Source: Bacteroidota bacterium (lineage in GTDB: Bacteria; Bacteroidota; Bacteroidia; Bacteroidales; CAIWKO01). Taken from it: a stretch of 64,000 nucleotides of DNA. The notes below the pieces were generated by a model. It searched no databases and had not been told where the DNA came from. It was given only the letters and a program-made list of their open reading frames with translations. Positions within the stretch are counted from its first letter, which is position 1, and every line of letters starts with the position of its first letter. Positions 35,637 to 43,010 of this stretch are shown piece by piece. The position numbers were made by a program, and so were the translations under genes. The stretch spans positions 40,872 to 104,871 of the forward strand of contig JBAXND010000011.1 in NCBI GenBank assembly GCA_037133915.1, in the 5' to 3' direction.

Positions 35637-36191
35637 TTAGTTAAGCGTGAATACAGGCTTGATAAGTTCGCCGCCAATTTCAATGGCTTTGATGTTATCG
35701 GGAATAAGCCCGTGATGGCGTTTTGGTAATGATTTCTCAAGCCCTTTACGCATAAACTCTGTTGACACTACCGGTTTAATTTTAAGATAACCGCCCAGTA
35801 TCATCATGTTAAACACCTTGAGCATTCCGAGTTTTGCTGCTTCGTCGTTAGCATCGATGCGATAAATATTGATGTCTTTGCGCACCGGATGACGTGTGAT
35901 GCCGTTGCCATCATATATGAGGACACCGCCCGGTTTCACGGAGTTTTCGAATTTGTCCATCGATTGCTGATTCAGAATGATGGCAGTATCAACCATTTTC
36001 AGAATCGGTGAACTGATGCGCTCATCGCTGACGATAACGGTAACATTGGCTGTTCCACCGCGCATTTCGGGACCGTATGAGGGCATCCACGAAACTTCCA
36101 TATTTCCCATCACACCGGAATAGGCAAGTATCTTACCCATGGATAAAACACCTTGTCCACCAAACCCGGCAATAATAATTTCTTCGGTCAT
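35637..36191 (-). CDS. 2-oxoacid:ferredoxin oxidoreductase, gamma subunit
   Basis: 184 residues. The N-terminal Gly-Phe-Gly-Gly-Gln-Gly-Val and Tyr-Gly-Pro-Glu-Met-Arg-Gly-Gly motifs identify the gamma subunit, which helps form the CoA site. The enzyme decarboxylates a 2-oxoacid with CoA and ferredoxin to give acyl-CoA, CO2 and reduced ferredoxin. Order in the operon is delta-alpha-beta-gamma and this is the last gene, followed by a strong terminator. Substrate is branched-chain 2-oxoacid (Vor) or 2-oxoglutarate (Kor); sequence alone does not decide. Confidence 0.9.
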   Translation of the reverse strand: MTEEIIIAGFGGQGVLSMGKILAYSGVMGNMEVSWMPSYGPEMRGGTANVTVIVSDERISSPILKMVDTAIILNQQSMDKFENSVKPGGVLIYDGNGITRHPVRKDINIYRIDANDEAAKLGMLKVFNMMILGGYLKIKPVVSTEFMRKGLEKSLPKRHHGLIPDNIKAIEIGGELIKPVFTLN

Positions 36192-36223
36192 ATCTTTAAA
36201 TATTTTTCAGTTCAACATTATGA

Positions 36224-37003
36224 CTATTCGGTCGGAACTTTGATGTCGCCGAGGGGATAGAACGGCAGCATATTATCCACCATCCACTGATTTGACGCAA
36301 CAGGCGTCATTTTCCATCCGGAATTGCAATTGGAAACTACTTCCACAAAAGAAACACCTTTTTTGAGTTTTTGGTTTTCAAACGCTTTACGGATGGCCTT
36401 TTTGGTTTTACGCACATTGCCGGGTGTATGAACAGCCTGACGGGTTACATAGTACGTTCCGGGCAGTGTGGCAACCAGTTCGGTTATTTTGAGCGGATTG
36501 CCCATCGTTACTGTATCGCGGCCATACGGGCAGGTTGATGCGCGCATTCCGGGAAGCGTTGTGGGTGCCATTTGTCCGCCGGTCATTCCATAAATACCGT
36601 TATTGATAAAGATAATGGTGATATTTTCGCCCCTGTTACAGGCATGAATCGTTTCGGCTGTACCAATAGCAGCAAGGTCTCCATCGCCCTGATAGGTGAA
36701 AACATATTTCTCCGGCATCAGTCTTTTAACAGCAGTAGCAAGTGCAGGAGCTCTTCCGTGAGCGGCCTGCTGCATGTCTATATCCATGAATTCGTAAGCA
36801 AGTACAGCGCAGCCAACAGGCGCAATGCCGATGGTTTCAGCCTGTATTCCCATTTCCTCAATGGTCTCCATTACGAGACGGTGAACCGTGCCGTGGCCGC
36901 AGCCGGGGCAATAGCTCAGTGCCCTGTCAACAAGAAGGTTTGTCCTTTTGTAAACAAGGTTTTCCGGTTTTATAATTTCTTCTCTTGTCAGTATCTCAGC
37001 CAT
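36224..37003 (-). CDS. 2-oxoacid:ferredoxin oxidoreductase, beta (TPP-binding) subunit
   Basis: 259 residues. It binds thiamine diphosphate through Gly-Asp-Gly-Asp...Asn-Asn-Gly-Ile-Tyr-Gly-Met, and an N-terminal Cys-Pro-Gly-Cys-Gly-His-Gly motif is typical of this subunit. I place the start at ATG 37003 rather than 37018: a GGAGG sequence sits 7 bases upstream and overlaps the stop of the alpha gene, giving translational coupling. The alternative start would overlap alpha by about 10 bases. Works with the alpha, gamma and ferredoxin subunits encoded next to it. Confidence 0.9.
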   Translation of the reverse strand: MAEILTREEIIKPENLVYKRTNLLVDRALSYCPGCGHGTVHRLVMETIEEMGIQAETIGIAPVGCAVLAYEFMDIDMQQAAHGRAPALATAVKRLMPEKYVFTYQGDGDLAAIGTAETIHACNRGENITIIFINNGIYGMTGGQMAPTTLPGMRASTCPYGRDTVTMGNPLKITELVATLPGTYYVTRQAVHTPGNVRKTKKAIRKAFENQKLKKGVSFVEVVSNCNSGWKMTPVASNQWMVDNMLPFYPLGDIKVPTE

Positions 37004-37004
37004 G

Positions 37005-37016
37005 GCCTTATCCTCC
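37005..37016 (-). promoter_or_regulatory. Shine-Dalgarno-like GGAGG deciding the beta-subunit start
   Basis: Read leftward, GGAGG is followed by ATAAGGCC and then ATG. It overlaps the last codons and TAA of the alpha subunit gene. Strong SD motifs are unusual in Bacteroidota, so it may be chance, but it favours the ATG at 37003. Confidence 0.45.
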
Positions 37017-38093
37017 AATAATTTTTTGTTGCAACATTTCTATAGTTTCTTCGGGTGTGGGGATGATGCCGCCGTAGCGTCCGTAATGTTCCACTTTGAC
37101 ACCCTTGCCAACGGCAAGTTTCACATCCTCTATCATTTGTCCGAGATTCATTTCAACAACAAGGATTCCTTTAACTTTGTCTGTAGTCAAATCGGAAATT
37201 GCTTTTGATGGGAAGGGAAACAGGGTAATTGGTCTGATAAGACCGACCTTGATACCTTTGGCGCGTGCAATATCAACGGCTTTCTGGCATATACGTGCTG
37301 ATGAGCCAAAAGCTACGAGCAGGTATTCGGCGTCTTCGCACTGGAATGTTTCGTAACGAACTTCGTTCTCTTCCATTTTCCTGAATTTATCACGCAATTT
37401 GATAACGTGCTTTTCCTGTTTGGAAGAATCGAGGTCGAGTGAAGTGATGATATTGCGTTCTCTGTCGGGAGTTTTTCCGGTGGTAGCCCAGGGGGAATTC
37501 TTAATAATTTCTTCCTGAGTAGAGCGTGGTCTCTGTTCAAAGAGCTCCACTTTTTCCATCATCTGCCCGATAACGCCGTCGGTAAGAATCATCACAGGGT
37601 TACGGTATTTGAATGCGAGTTCAAATCCGAGAGGAACAAAGTCGGCACTTTCCTGAACTGAAGCCGGAGCCAGCACAATCATTCTGTAATCACCGTGTCC
37701 GCCACCTTTGGTTGCCTGAAAATAGTCAGACTGTCCCGGCTGTATGGTTCCGAGTCCGGGACCACCGCGTACCACGTTCACAATAACGCAGGGCAGCTCA
37801 GCGCCGGCCATGTAGGAAATACCTTCCATTTTAAGGCTTATTCCGGGGCTTGATGATGATGTTATGCATTTTTTTCCGCAGGAAGCTCCGCCATAAACCA
37901 TATTGATGGCAGCAACTTCGCTTTCGGCCTGCAGCACAACCATACCCGTTTTTTCAAAAGGGCGTTCGGCCATCAGATACTCCAGTATTTCTGACTGGGG
38001 GGTGATGGGATAACCGAAATAACCGTCGGCACCGGCGCGGATGGCAGCTTCTGCCACGGCTTCGTTGCCTTTCATTAACCGTAATTCTTTCAT
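37008..38093 (-). CDS. 2-oxoacid:ferredoxin oxidoreductase, alpha subunit (VorB/KorA-like)
   Basis: 361 residues. It carries the pyrimidine-binding (Pyr) domain with Tyr-Pro-Ile-Thr-Pro-Gln-Ser-Glu and the Glu-Ser-Glu element, a Ser-Ser-Ser-Ser-Pro-Gly-Ile-Ser loop, and a C-terminal transketolase-like domain. Length and motifs fit annotated VorB subunits of Bacteroidales. It is 18 bases past the ferredoxin gene and overlaps or abuts beta. The complex feeds acyl-CoA to energy metabolism. The acyl-CoA synthetase at 42993 could harvest the thioester as ATP (inference). Confidence 0.9.
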   Translation of the reverse strand: MKELRLMKGNEAVAEAAIRAGADGYFGYPITPQSEILEYLMAERPFEKTGMVVLQAESEVAAINMVYGGASCGKKCITSSSSPGISLKMEGISYMAGAELPCVIVNVVRGGPGLGTIQPGQSDYFQATKGGGHGDYRMIVLAPASVQESADFVPLGFELAFKYRNPVMILTDGVIGQMMEKVELFEQRPRSTQEEIIKNSPWATTGKTPDRERNIITSLDLDSSKQEKHVIKLRDKFRKMEENEVRYETFQCEDAEYLLVAFGSSARICQKAVDIARAKGIKVGLIRPITLFPFPSKAISDLTTDKVKGILVVEMNLGQMIEDVKLAVGKGVKVEHYGRYGGIIPTPEETIEMLQQKIIGG

Positions 38094-38111
38094 TATTGAG
38101 TTTCTTTAAGA

Positions 38112-38345
38112 TTAAACTTCGGCAGCTGCTTTAACACGATACACACTGATTACCCCGTCGGGGCAAACAACCGCACAGTTGGTACAGCCGGTACAGTTAT
38201 CATTCACCACTTCGGCATAATGATATCCTTTTCCATTTACTGCTTTTGCCATCGCAATCACTGATTCGGGGCACACTGCCAGACAAACCTCGCATCCTTT
38301 GCACCTTTCAATGTTTATTACGATTGCTCCTTTTACTTTTGCCAT
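38112..38345 (-). CDS. 4Fe-4S ferredoxin, delta subunit of 2-oxoacid oxidoreductase
   Basis: 77 residues with two CxxCxxCxxxCP clusters (about 14-24 with Cys-Lys-Gly-Cys-Glu-Val-Cys and 51-61 with Cys-Thr-Gly-Cys-Thr-Asn-Cys), so two 4Fe-4S centres. It delivers electrons from the complex to soluble ferredoxin. It is the first gene of the four-gene operon. The region upstream has an imperfect -7 box (TAATTTCG read leftward) and nothing stronger. Confidence 0.93.
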   Translation of the reverse strand: MAKVKGAIVINIERCKGCEVCLAVCPESVIAMAKAVNGKGYHYAEVVNDNCTGCTNCAVVCPDGVISVYRVKAAAEV

Positions 38346-38479
38346 TATATGATTTATTTAAAAACACTATTATATTATTGAAGTCGGACGAAATTAGCTA
38401 ATTTTTGCGCAACCCGGGTTAATTAATCCTTAAAAAAGATAAAACAATTTTAGCCATTGATTTCTAATTAATTATTCAA

Positions 38480-39796
38480 TTAAACCGGATGATTTTCATG
38501 GAATATTTTCAGTCTGTTTTCCAAATCGGGGAACTGGCTGCGTTTTACCAGCGAAACACAGGCGCGTAAGCCTTCACTGCGCTCGCTGCCGGTAATGCTC
38601 AATGATATCGCGCTGATCCCGTAATACACAAATTCTTCAATCAGTTCTTCACCCGACATTCCCGGATACGAAATTGTAAAATAAAAGCCGTCGGCAATAG
38701 GGTCGCCCAGGTCTTTATCATACACTATTTTAAATCCGTTATCGGTAAATAATTTCTTCATGATAGCGGCTTTTTTGCCGTATTCCTTGACCTCTTCAAC
38801 AAAATTATATTTGCCTTCGCACGCGGCATTCAGCATCGCGGTAAGAGCATACTGCGCAGAATGGGAGGTCCCGGCACTCAGTGAATAAATGGTTCCGTAA
38901 ACCATGGCACGTCCGAATTCATCAAAAGAATAGAAGCGTTTGAGGTCAGGAGCCACTGTAGTGAAGAGTTTCTCACTGATTACCATCATACCGATACGCT
39001 CTCCGGCATAACTGAATGCCTTAGAACTGGAAATAAGCAGGAGGTAGTTATCCATGTAATTTGCTACCGAAGGCTGGTGGGGTCCGATGCCGGGTTTAGA
39101 ATAATCTTTACGGAAATCCATGGCGAAATACGCCAGATCTTCGATTACGATTGCGTCGTATTTTACGGCCAGCTCGGCAATAATTTTCAGTTCGTCGTCG
39201 GTAAAGCAGATCCACGAAGGATTGTTCGGATTTGAATAAAAAATGGATGAGATGTTTCCTTTTACAAGATATGATTCCAGCTTTTCGCGAAGCTTGTCGC
39301 CACGGAAATTATACACATCAAAACCTTCGTAATCCACACCAAGCACACGGCATTGCTGTGAGTGTACCGGAAAACCGGGATTCAGAAACAGCATGGTACT
39401 TTTGTTGCGGTTCATGCGTCCGATGGTCATAAAAGCAGCAAAACTTCCCTGCATGGAACCTACAGTTGGCAAGCAGTGTGCGGGTTTTACCTTGATTCCG
39501 AGGAAGAGTTCAACAAAGCGGGCAACCTGTGCTTTCAGTTCTGCAGAGCCGTCTATCTCAGGATAGATGGATGCGACACCACATTGCAGCGCATTGATTT
39601 GTGCATCAACACCTGCTTTTGCTGCCGGCAGACCCGGAACGCCCATTTCCATGCGAACAAATTTATCGCCGGTTTCCTTTTCAATATTATCAACCAGTCG
39701 CCTGATTTCACGAATAGTAGCTTTGCCCACGTTTGTAATCCCGCTTTCAGCGATTTTCCTTTTTACAACTTCGTAGTTTATCGGAGTGTCTTTCAT
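38480..39796 (-). CDS. PLP-dependent class I/II aminotransferase
   Basis: 438 residues from ATG 39796; an upstream TTG at 39814 is in frame but less likely. The fold type I motifs are present: Ser-Asn-Pro-Asn-Asn-Pro-Ser-Trp, Glu-Asp-Leu-Ala-Tyr and the Schiff-base lysine in Ser-Ser-Ser-Lys-Ala-Phe-Ser-Tyr-Ala-Gly-Glu-Arg-Ile-Gly. It transfers an amino group from an amino acid to a 2-oxoacid. The neighbouring 2-oxoacid oxidoreductase operon, transcribed in the same direction, could consume the product. Exact substrate unknown. Confidence 0.9.
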   Translation of the reverse strand: MKDTPINYEVVKRKIAESGITNVGKATIREIRRLVDNIEKETGDKFVRMEMGVPGLPAAKAGVDAQINALQCGVASIYPEIDGSAELKAQVARFVELFLGIKVKPAHCLPTVGSMQGSFAAFMTIGRMNRNKSTMLFLNPGFPVHSQQCRVLGVDYEGFDVYNFRGDKLREKLESYLVKGNISSIFYSNPNNPSWICFTDDELKIIAELAVKYDAIVIEDLAYFAMDFRKDYSKPGIGPHQPSVANYMDNYLLLISSSKAFSYAGERIGMMVISEKLFTTVAPDLKRFYSFDEFGRAMVYGTIYSLSAGTSHSAQYALTAMLNAACEGKYNFVEEVKEYGKKAAIMKKLFTDNGFKIVYDKDLGDPIADGFYFTISYPGMSGEELIEEFVYYGISAISLSITGSERSEGLRACVSLVKRSQFPDLENRLKIFHENHPV

Positions 39797-40114
39797 CAGT
39801 ATTTTCTTGTTCAAAGATTAACAATGCAATATTGCACAAATAAAATGACTTATTTGGTCATAGCCAAATATTTCCAAAAATTTTCCCAAACGCCTTAAAA
39901 TACAGAGGAAAATGGGCGATAACGACAACAACACCCAGTTCTTGTCAGTAAACAACGGGTAGTCAGGCAGGACGGTGAACACTATTTCCAAAGTAAAATC
40001 GAACAAAACACTGTATTTTAATGAATATTCTGTATATATTTGTTTGATATATCACGTATACCTGGAGTGTCTGTTCTGAATAGCGTAAAACCTCAGATTA
40101 AAAAAACGTTCAAA
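39797..40114. other. Divergent intergenic stretch of 318 bases
   Basis: This stretch separates the leftward aminotransferase gene from the rightward hypothetical gene at 40115. A TATATTTG box for the latter lies at 40035-40042. Short open frames here have no signal or homology pattern and I do not accept them. Confidence 0.5.
40035..40042 (+). promoter_or_regulatory. TAnnTTTG promoter box
   Basis: TATATTTG matches the phylum -7 consensus. It lies within a longer open frame starting at 40040 and so supports the shorter start at 40115 for the next gene. Confidence 0.5.
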
Positions 40115-40987
40115 ATGTCACGCATAAATATTCTGATTTGTACAATTATATCTGTATTCAGCTGCAGTTACCATGTATCTGTGGCGCAGAACGACAGCAG
40201 CGCACGCGTAAAATTCATTGAACCCGATAATGGATTTCATCTTGAAACATTTGTAGAATGCAGCCAGGCACAAGTGCTCGTTACAAAAGATACACTCTGG
40301 ACAGGTGATGTATTTCTGATGAAAAATTTCACTGACCAGCTATTGCAGATATGCAGTACGAACAGTGTTTTGCCCGCGAGTTCAATTTGGGGTTATCGTC
40401 GCAACGGGAAGTATTACAGAAGTGCAACGCCATTCGGCAACATTCATGTATTTGCAGAACGCATCGTAAAAGGAGAATTATCGTTGTATTACTGCCGTGC
40501 GCTGCCGAGTGACTACGATGAGCTGCGAGTAATCGCGAAAGACCCGAACCATCCGGATTATCATAATACCATGATAGATGAATCGGCGTTTTCGGGCAGG
40601 TATAAAAATGATTATTACTATTTTATCTCACCTGCATCTGATTCATCGCAAATGATACCCGTTACCAATAAAAATATAGATTCCGTTGCTGAAAAATACC
40701 TGAAGAATTCCCCAACGGCATACAACGATGCATTGAATTTCGACCAAAAGAAAAAAGCCAAAATTGCCGGACGTGTTCTGTTGCCTGTAGGTTTAGCTTC
40801 ATATACAATAAGTCTGTTAAATCTTGCCGGACCGGGCATGGTTATCATCAATCTGACAAACCCGTTTTTTTATATTGGCGTCATTTCTTTAGGTGTGTAT
40901 GCCTACCTGCGGATAACTTACAAAGAAAGATACCTTCATCCCAATGACATGATCAGGATAATTTCAAATTACAACAATAGCCATTAA
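40115..40987 (+). CDS. Exported protein of unknown function with C-terminal membrane segments
   Basis: 290 residues from ATG 40115, which opens a signal peptide (about 1-25, ending Val-Ala-Gln). The middle is a soluble region (about 26-215) with many Tyr and charged residues. The C-terminal part has two hydrophobic segments (about 225-268) and a short basic tail. I do not recognise a family. It stands alone and is convergent with the porin-like gene at 41013. Probably an envelope protein; no catalytic motif. Confidence 0.65.
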   Translation: MSRINILICTIISVFSCSYHVSVAQNDSSARVKFIEPDNGFHLETFVECSQAQVLVTKDTLWTGDVFLMKNFTDQLLQICSTNSVLPASSIWGYRRNGKYYRSATPFGNIHVFAERIVKGELSLYYCRALPSDYDELRVIAKDPNHPDYHNTMIDESAFSGRYKNDYYYFISPASDSSQMIPVTNKNIDSVAEKYLKNSPTAYNDALNFDQKKKAKIAGRVLLPVGLASYTISLLNLAGPGMVIINLTNPFFYIGVISLGVYAYLRITYKERYLHPNDMIRIISNYNNSH

Positions 40988-41012
40988 CCGGCCTATTCCT
41001 GAATTGTTTGAT

Positions 41013-42269
41013 TTAAAAAAAATAAAATACCGTGAACAGTAATCTCAGATTGGAAACATTTGTGGTATTCTTCACCAAACCATGTGCATCAGGCTTTCCA
41101 AAGGCAGCGGCTGTATATTCAAGTTCCGTTGAAAGTTGTGTCTTGTTTGAAATAAATGAAATGCTTGGCGCGATACGAATCATCTGATCAATATCGTACC
41201 CCCGGCTGTAATACTTGCCTATATTGGTTTCTGAAGTACCGAAATTTTTCAGGTAGCCCAGAAAAAGACTTCCCTGAATTTTTTTACCATACGTAAAATT
41301 CACCCATGAGAACATATGATTGGTGGGTGTATAGACTGCTTTGCCAGTTATCGAATCAAGTGAATGCAGTGCATAACCACCCAGCATCAAGTGTTCTGTG
41401 AGATTTTGCCCGTAGATTGTTTTAAAGCGGAAGGTTGATCTGTTCTTTGAATACTTGAAATAAGCCACCATAGCATAGGTTGCAAGCTGCTCGTTTGTTT
41501 TCAGCAAACTATCTGTGATAAGCCGGGGGCGAATTATTTTATAATCGGCACCAACACCAAAAACGGTATGTTCAGACTTGAATTGATATTGCAGATGCAC
41601 ATTCGGAACAACCGCATTCCGCATATAGGATGAGCTGTATCCAAGCGGTCCGTCGCTGGAGTTATCGCGCTGTGCAATAACAGAAGCAATGATACGGTGC
41701 TTGCCAAACACTCCCGTAACAGTAATCTGCGGGTTCCGGATGAATGGTTGGAATGGAGCGCCGGTATTGAGCGATATCACATTCGGAAAAACTTCGGGAA
41801 CGAAAAGTGGATGCCAGTATTGCCCCATTAAAAGTTCCACTTTTTTCCATTTGAGCTGCATCCATGCGTGGCGCAATCGCAGACCATTCACATGGTCGTT
41901 GCTCACGCCTGAAAAATCGCCTTCAATATATCCAGATGTTTTTGCGCCAAATGCATCAGGGCCGCTCAGAATCATCGACAGGCGCGCGGTCATGGCAGTG
42001 AAATTAAAAGTCGGCCTGGCATTGATATCTAAACCGGCGGCATCGGTCTGAATATTTTTAGGATACCATAAAAATAAATCTTCACGCGTTGTGAACACCT
42101 GCCTAGAATCCCACCAAAAATCATTTTTCACGAAACCAGTGAAGCGGATACCGAAATTTGCAGGCTTTTCCTTTTCCTGTGCCGAAGTATAAAACGGCTG
42201 AAACAGTGTGCCTGATATGATAACGACAATTAACGTTAATTTACGGATAATACGTGATGAATTCTTCAC
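41013..42269 (-). CDS. Outer-membrane beta-barrel (DcaP-like porin)
   Basis: 418 residues starting with GTG at 42269, one base after the stop of the upstream gene, so translation is likely coupled. A signal peptide (about 1-31) is followed by alternating hydrophobic beta-strands, an Ala-Arg-Pro-Thr-Phe-Asn-Phe segment, a Met-Gly-Gln-Tyr-Trp motif typical of the DcaP-like porins, and a terminal Phe, as in barrel proteins. It should form a channel in the outer membrane. Substrate unknown. Downstream member of an operon with the small membrane protein and acyl-CoA synthetase. Confidence 0.78.
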   Translation of the reverse strand: MKNSSRIIRKLTLIVVIISGTLFQPFYTSAQEKEKPANFGIRFTGFVKNDFWWDSRQVFTTREDLFLWYPKNIQTDAAGLDINARPTFNFTAMTARLSMILSGPDAFGAKTSGYIEGDFSGVSNDHVNGLRLRHAWMQLKWKKVELLMGQYWHPLFVPEVFPNVISLNTGAPFQPFIRNPQITVTGVFGKHRIIASVIAQRDNSSDGPLGYSSSYMRNAVVPNVHLQYQFKSEHTVFGVGADYKIIRPRLITDSLLKTNEQLATYAMVAYFKYSKNRSTFRFKTIYGQNLTEHLMLGGYALHSLDSITGKAVYTPTNHMFSWVNFTYGKKIQGSLFLGYLKNFGTSETNIGKYYSRGYDIDQMIRIAPSISFISNKTQLSTELEYTAAAFGKPDAHGLVKNTTNVSNLRLLFTVFYFF

Positions 42270-42270
42270 C

Positions 42271-42972
42271 TTATTTCTGTTTTTCCTGATTCAACACACT
42301 TGCTACGGCAAGAAATATTCCAAGTGCCACACTTAGCGCAGCAGCAAACAACACCTGATATTCGGGAGGCAGCAAAAAAGTAATTGTGTGCGCCGGAATC
42401 CAGAAAAAAGGAATCGTCTTTTTAAACACAAAGTTCCATTGTACGCGCCAGTTAATTGATACAAAAATATCGGCAAATTTAATGGGCCGGAACAGGCATG
42501 CAAATCGTCCGCCGTTCGACAGGATATGCGTATCGGTAATTTTATGAAAGGTCATCATAACCGGAGCATAGGTAACGTTCATTGCTGCGCTGATGGCAAA
42601 TGCCGTACACAGTTTTGTCAGTGAAAATACTCCTTTGATGGCCTCGGGTGCATTTGCTTTACCGAGATAGGCAAGAAAAACAGGAACACCTGTAGCAAAT
42701 ATTTTAAAAGCGGCGGCAATGGTAAGCCCCAGAAAACCCCATACGATAGCCCGTGGTATCAGCCCAAATCCTTTGTGGTTATAAACGCCTGTTTTTATAC
42801 GAAGACCGACTGCTTCTCCAAAAGTTGCCAATATTCCAAATTTAATAAAGGCCATCACCATACCATGTTCCTTGTTAAAGGTCTCGTAAGCATGAAATAC
42901 CTGAGGAAAAATAAAAAACGGGCTTAACAGTATAATAATACCTGCAATAATAAATGCATCTGTTTTCTTCAT
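42271..42972 (-). CDS. Integral membrane protein, Mpv17/PMP22-like (weak)
   Basis: 233 residues with about six hydrophobic segments. Near the end, Asn-Trp-Arg-Val-Gln-Trp-Asn-Phe followed by a Trp-Ile-Pro helix and a final hydrophobic segment is reminiscent of the Mpv17/PMP22 family, but the match is weak and I rate it only as a suggestion. It sits 20 bases downstream of the acyl-CoA synthetase and 1 base upstream of the porin-like gene. Possibly a small-molecule channel or transporter partner. Confidence 0.55.
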   Translation of the reverse strand: MKKTDAFIIAGIIILLSPFFIFPQVFHAYETFNKEHGMVMAFIKFGILATFGEAVGLRIKTGVYNHKGFGLIPRAIVWGFLGLTIAAAFKIFATGVPVFLAYLGKANAPEAIKGVFSLTKLCTAFAISAAMNVTYAPVMMTFHKITDTHILSNGGRFACLFRPIKFADIFVSINWRVQWNFVFKKTIPFFWIPAHTITFLLPPEYQVLFAAALSVALGIFLAVASVLNQEKQK

Positions 42973-42975
42973 CTT

Positions 42976-43010
42976 TTTCTATTGTCTTTTGTCTAATGTC
43001 TTTTCTCTAT
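42976..43010. repeat. 7-base tandem repeat overlapping the end of the acyl-CoA synthetase gene
   Basis: About five imperfect copies of a heptamer (plus strand TnTCTnn, such as TGTCTTT) run through the 20-base space between two genes and into the last six codons and stop of the gene at 42993. It is the second period-7 repeat in the window. Confidence 0.7.

Noticed and set aside
39818..40006. Minus-strand 62-residue frame upstream of the aminotransferase gene
   Set aside because: It lies in a divergent promoter region, lacks a signal or known motif and fits chance.
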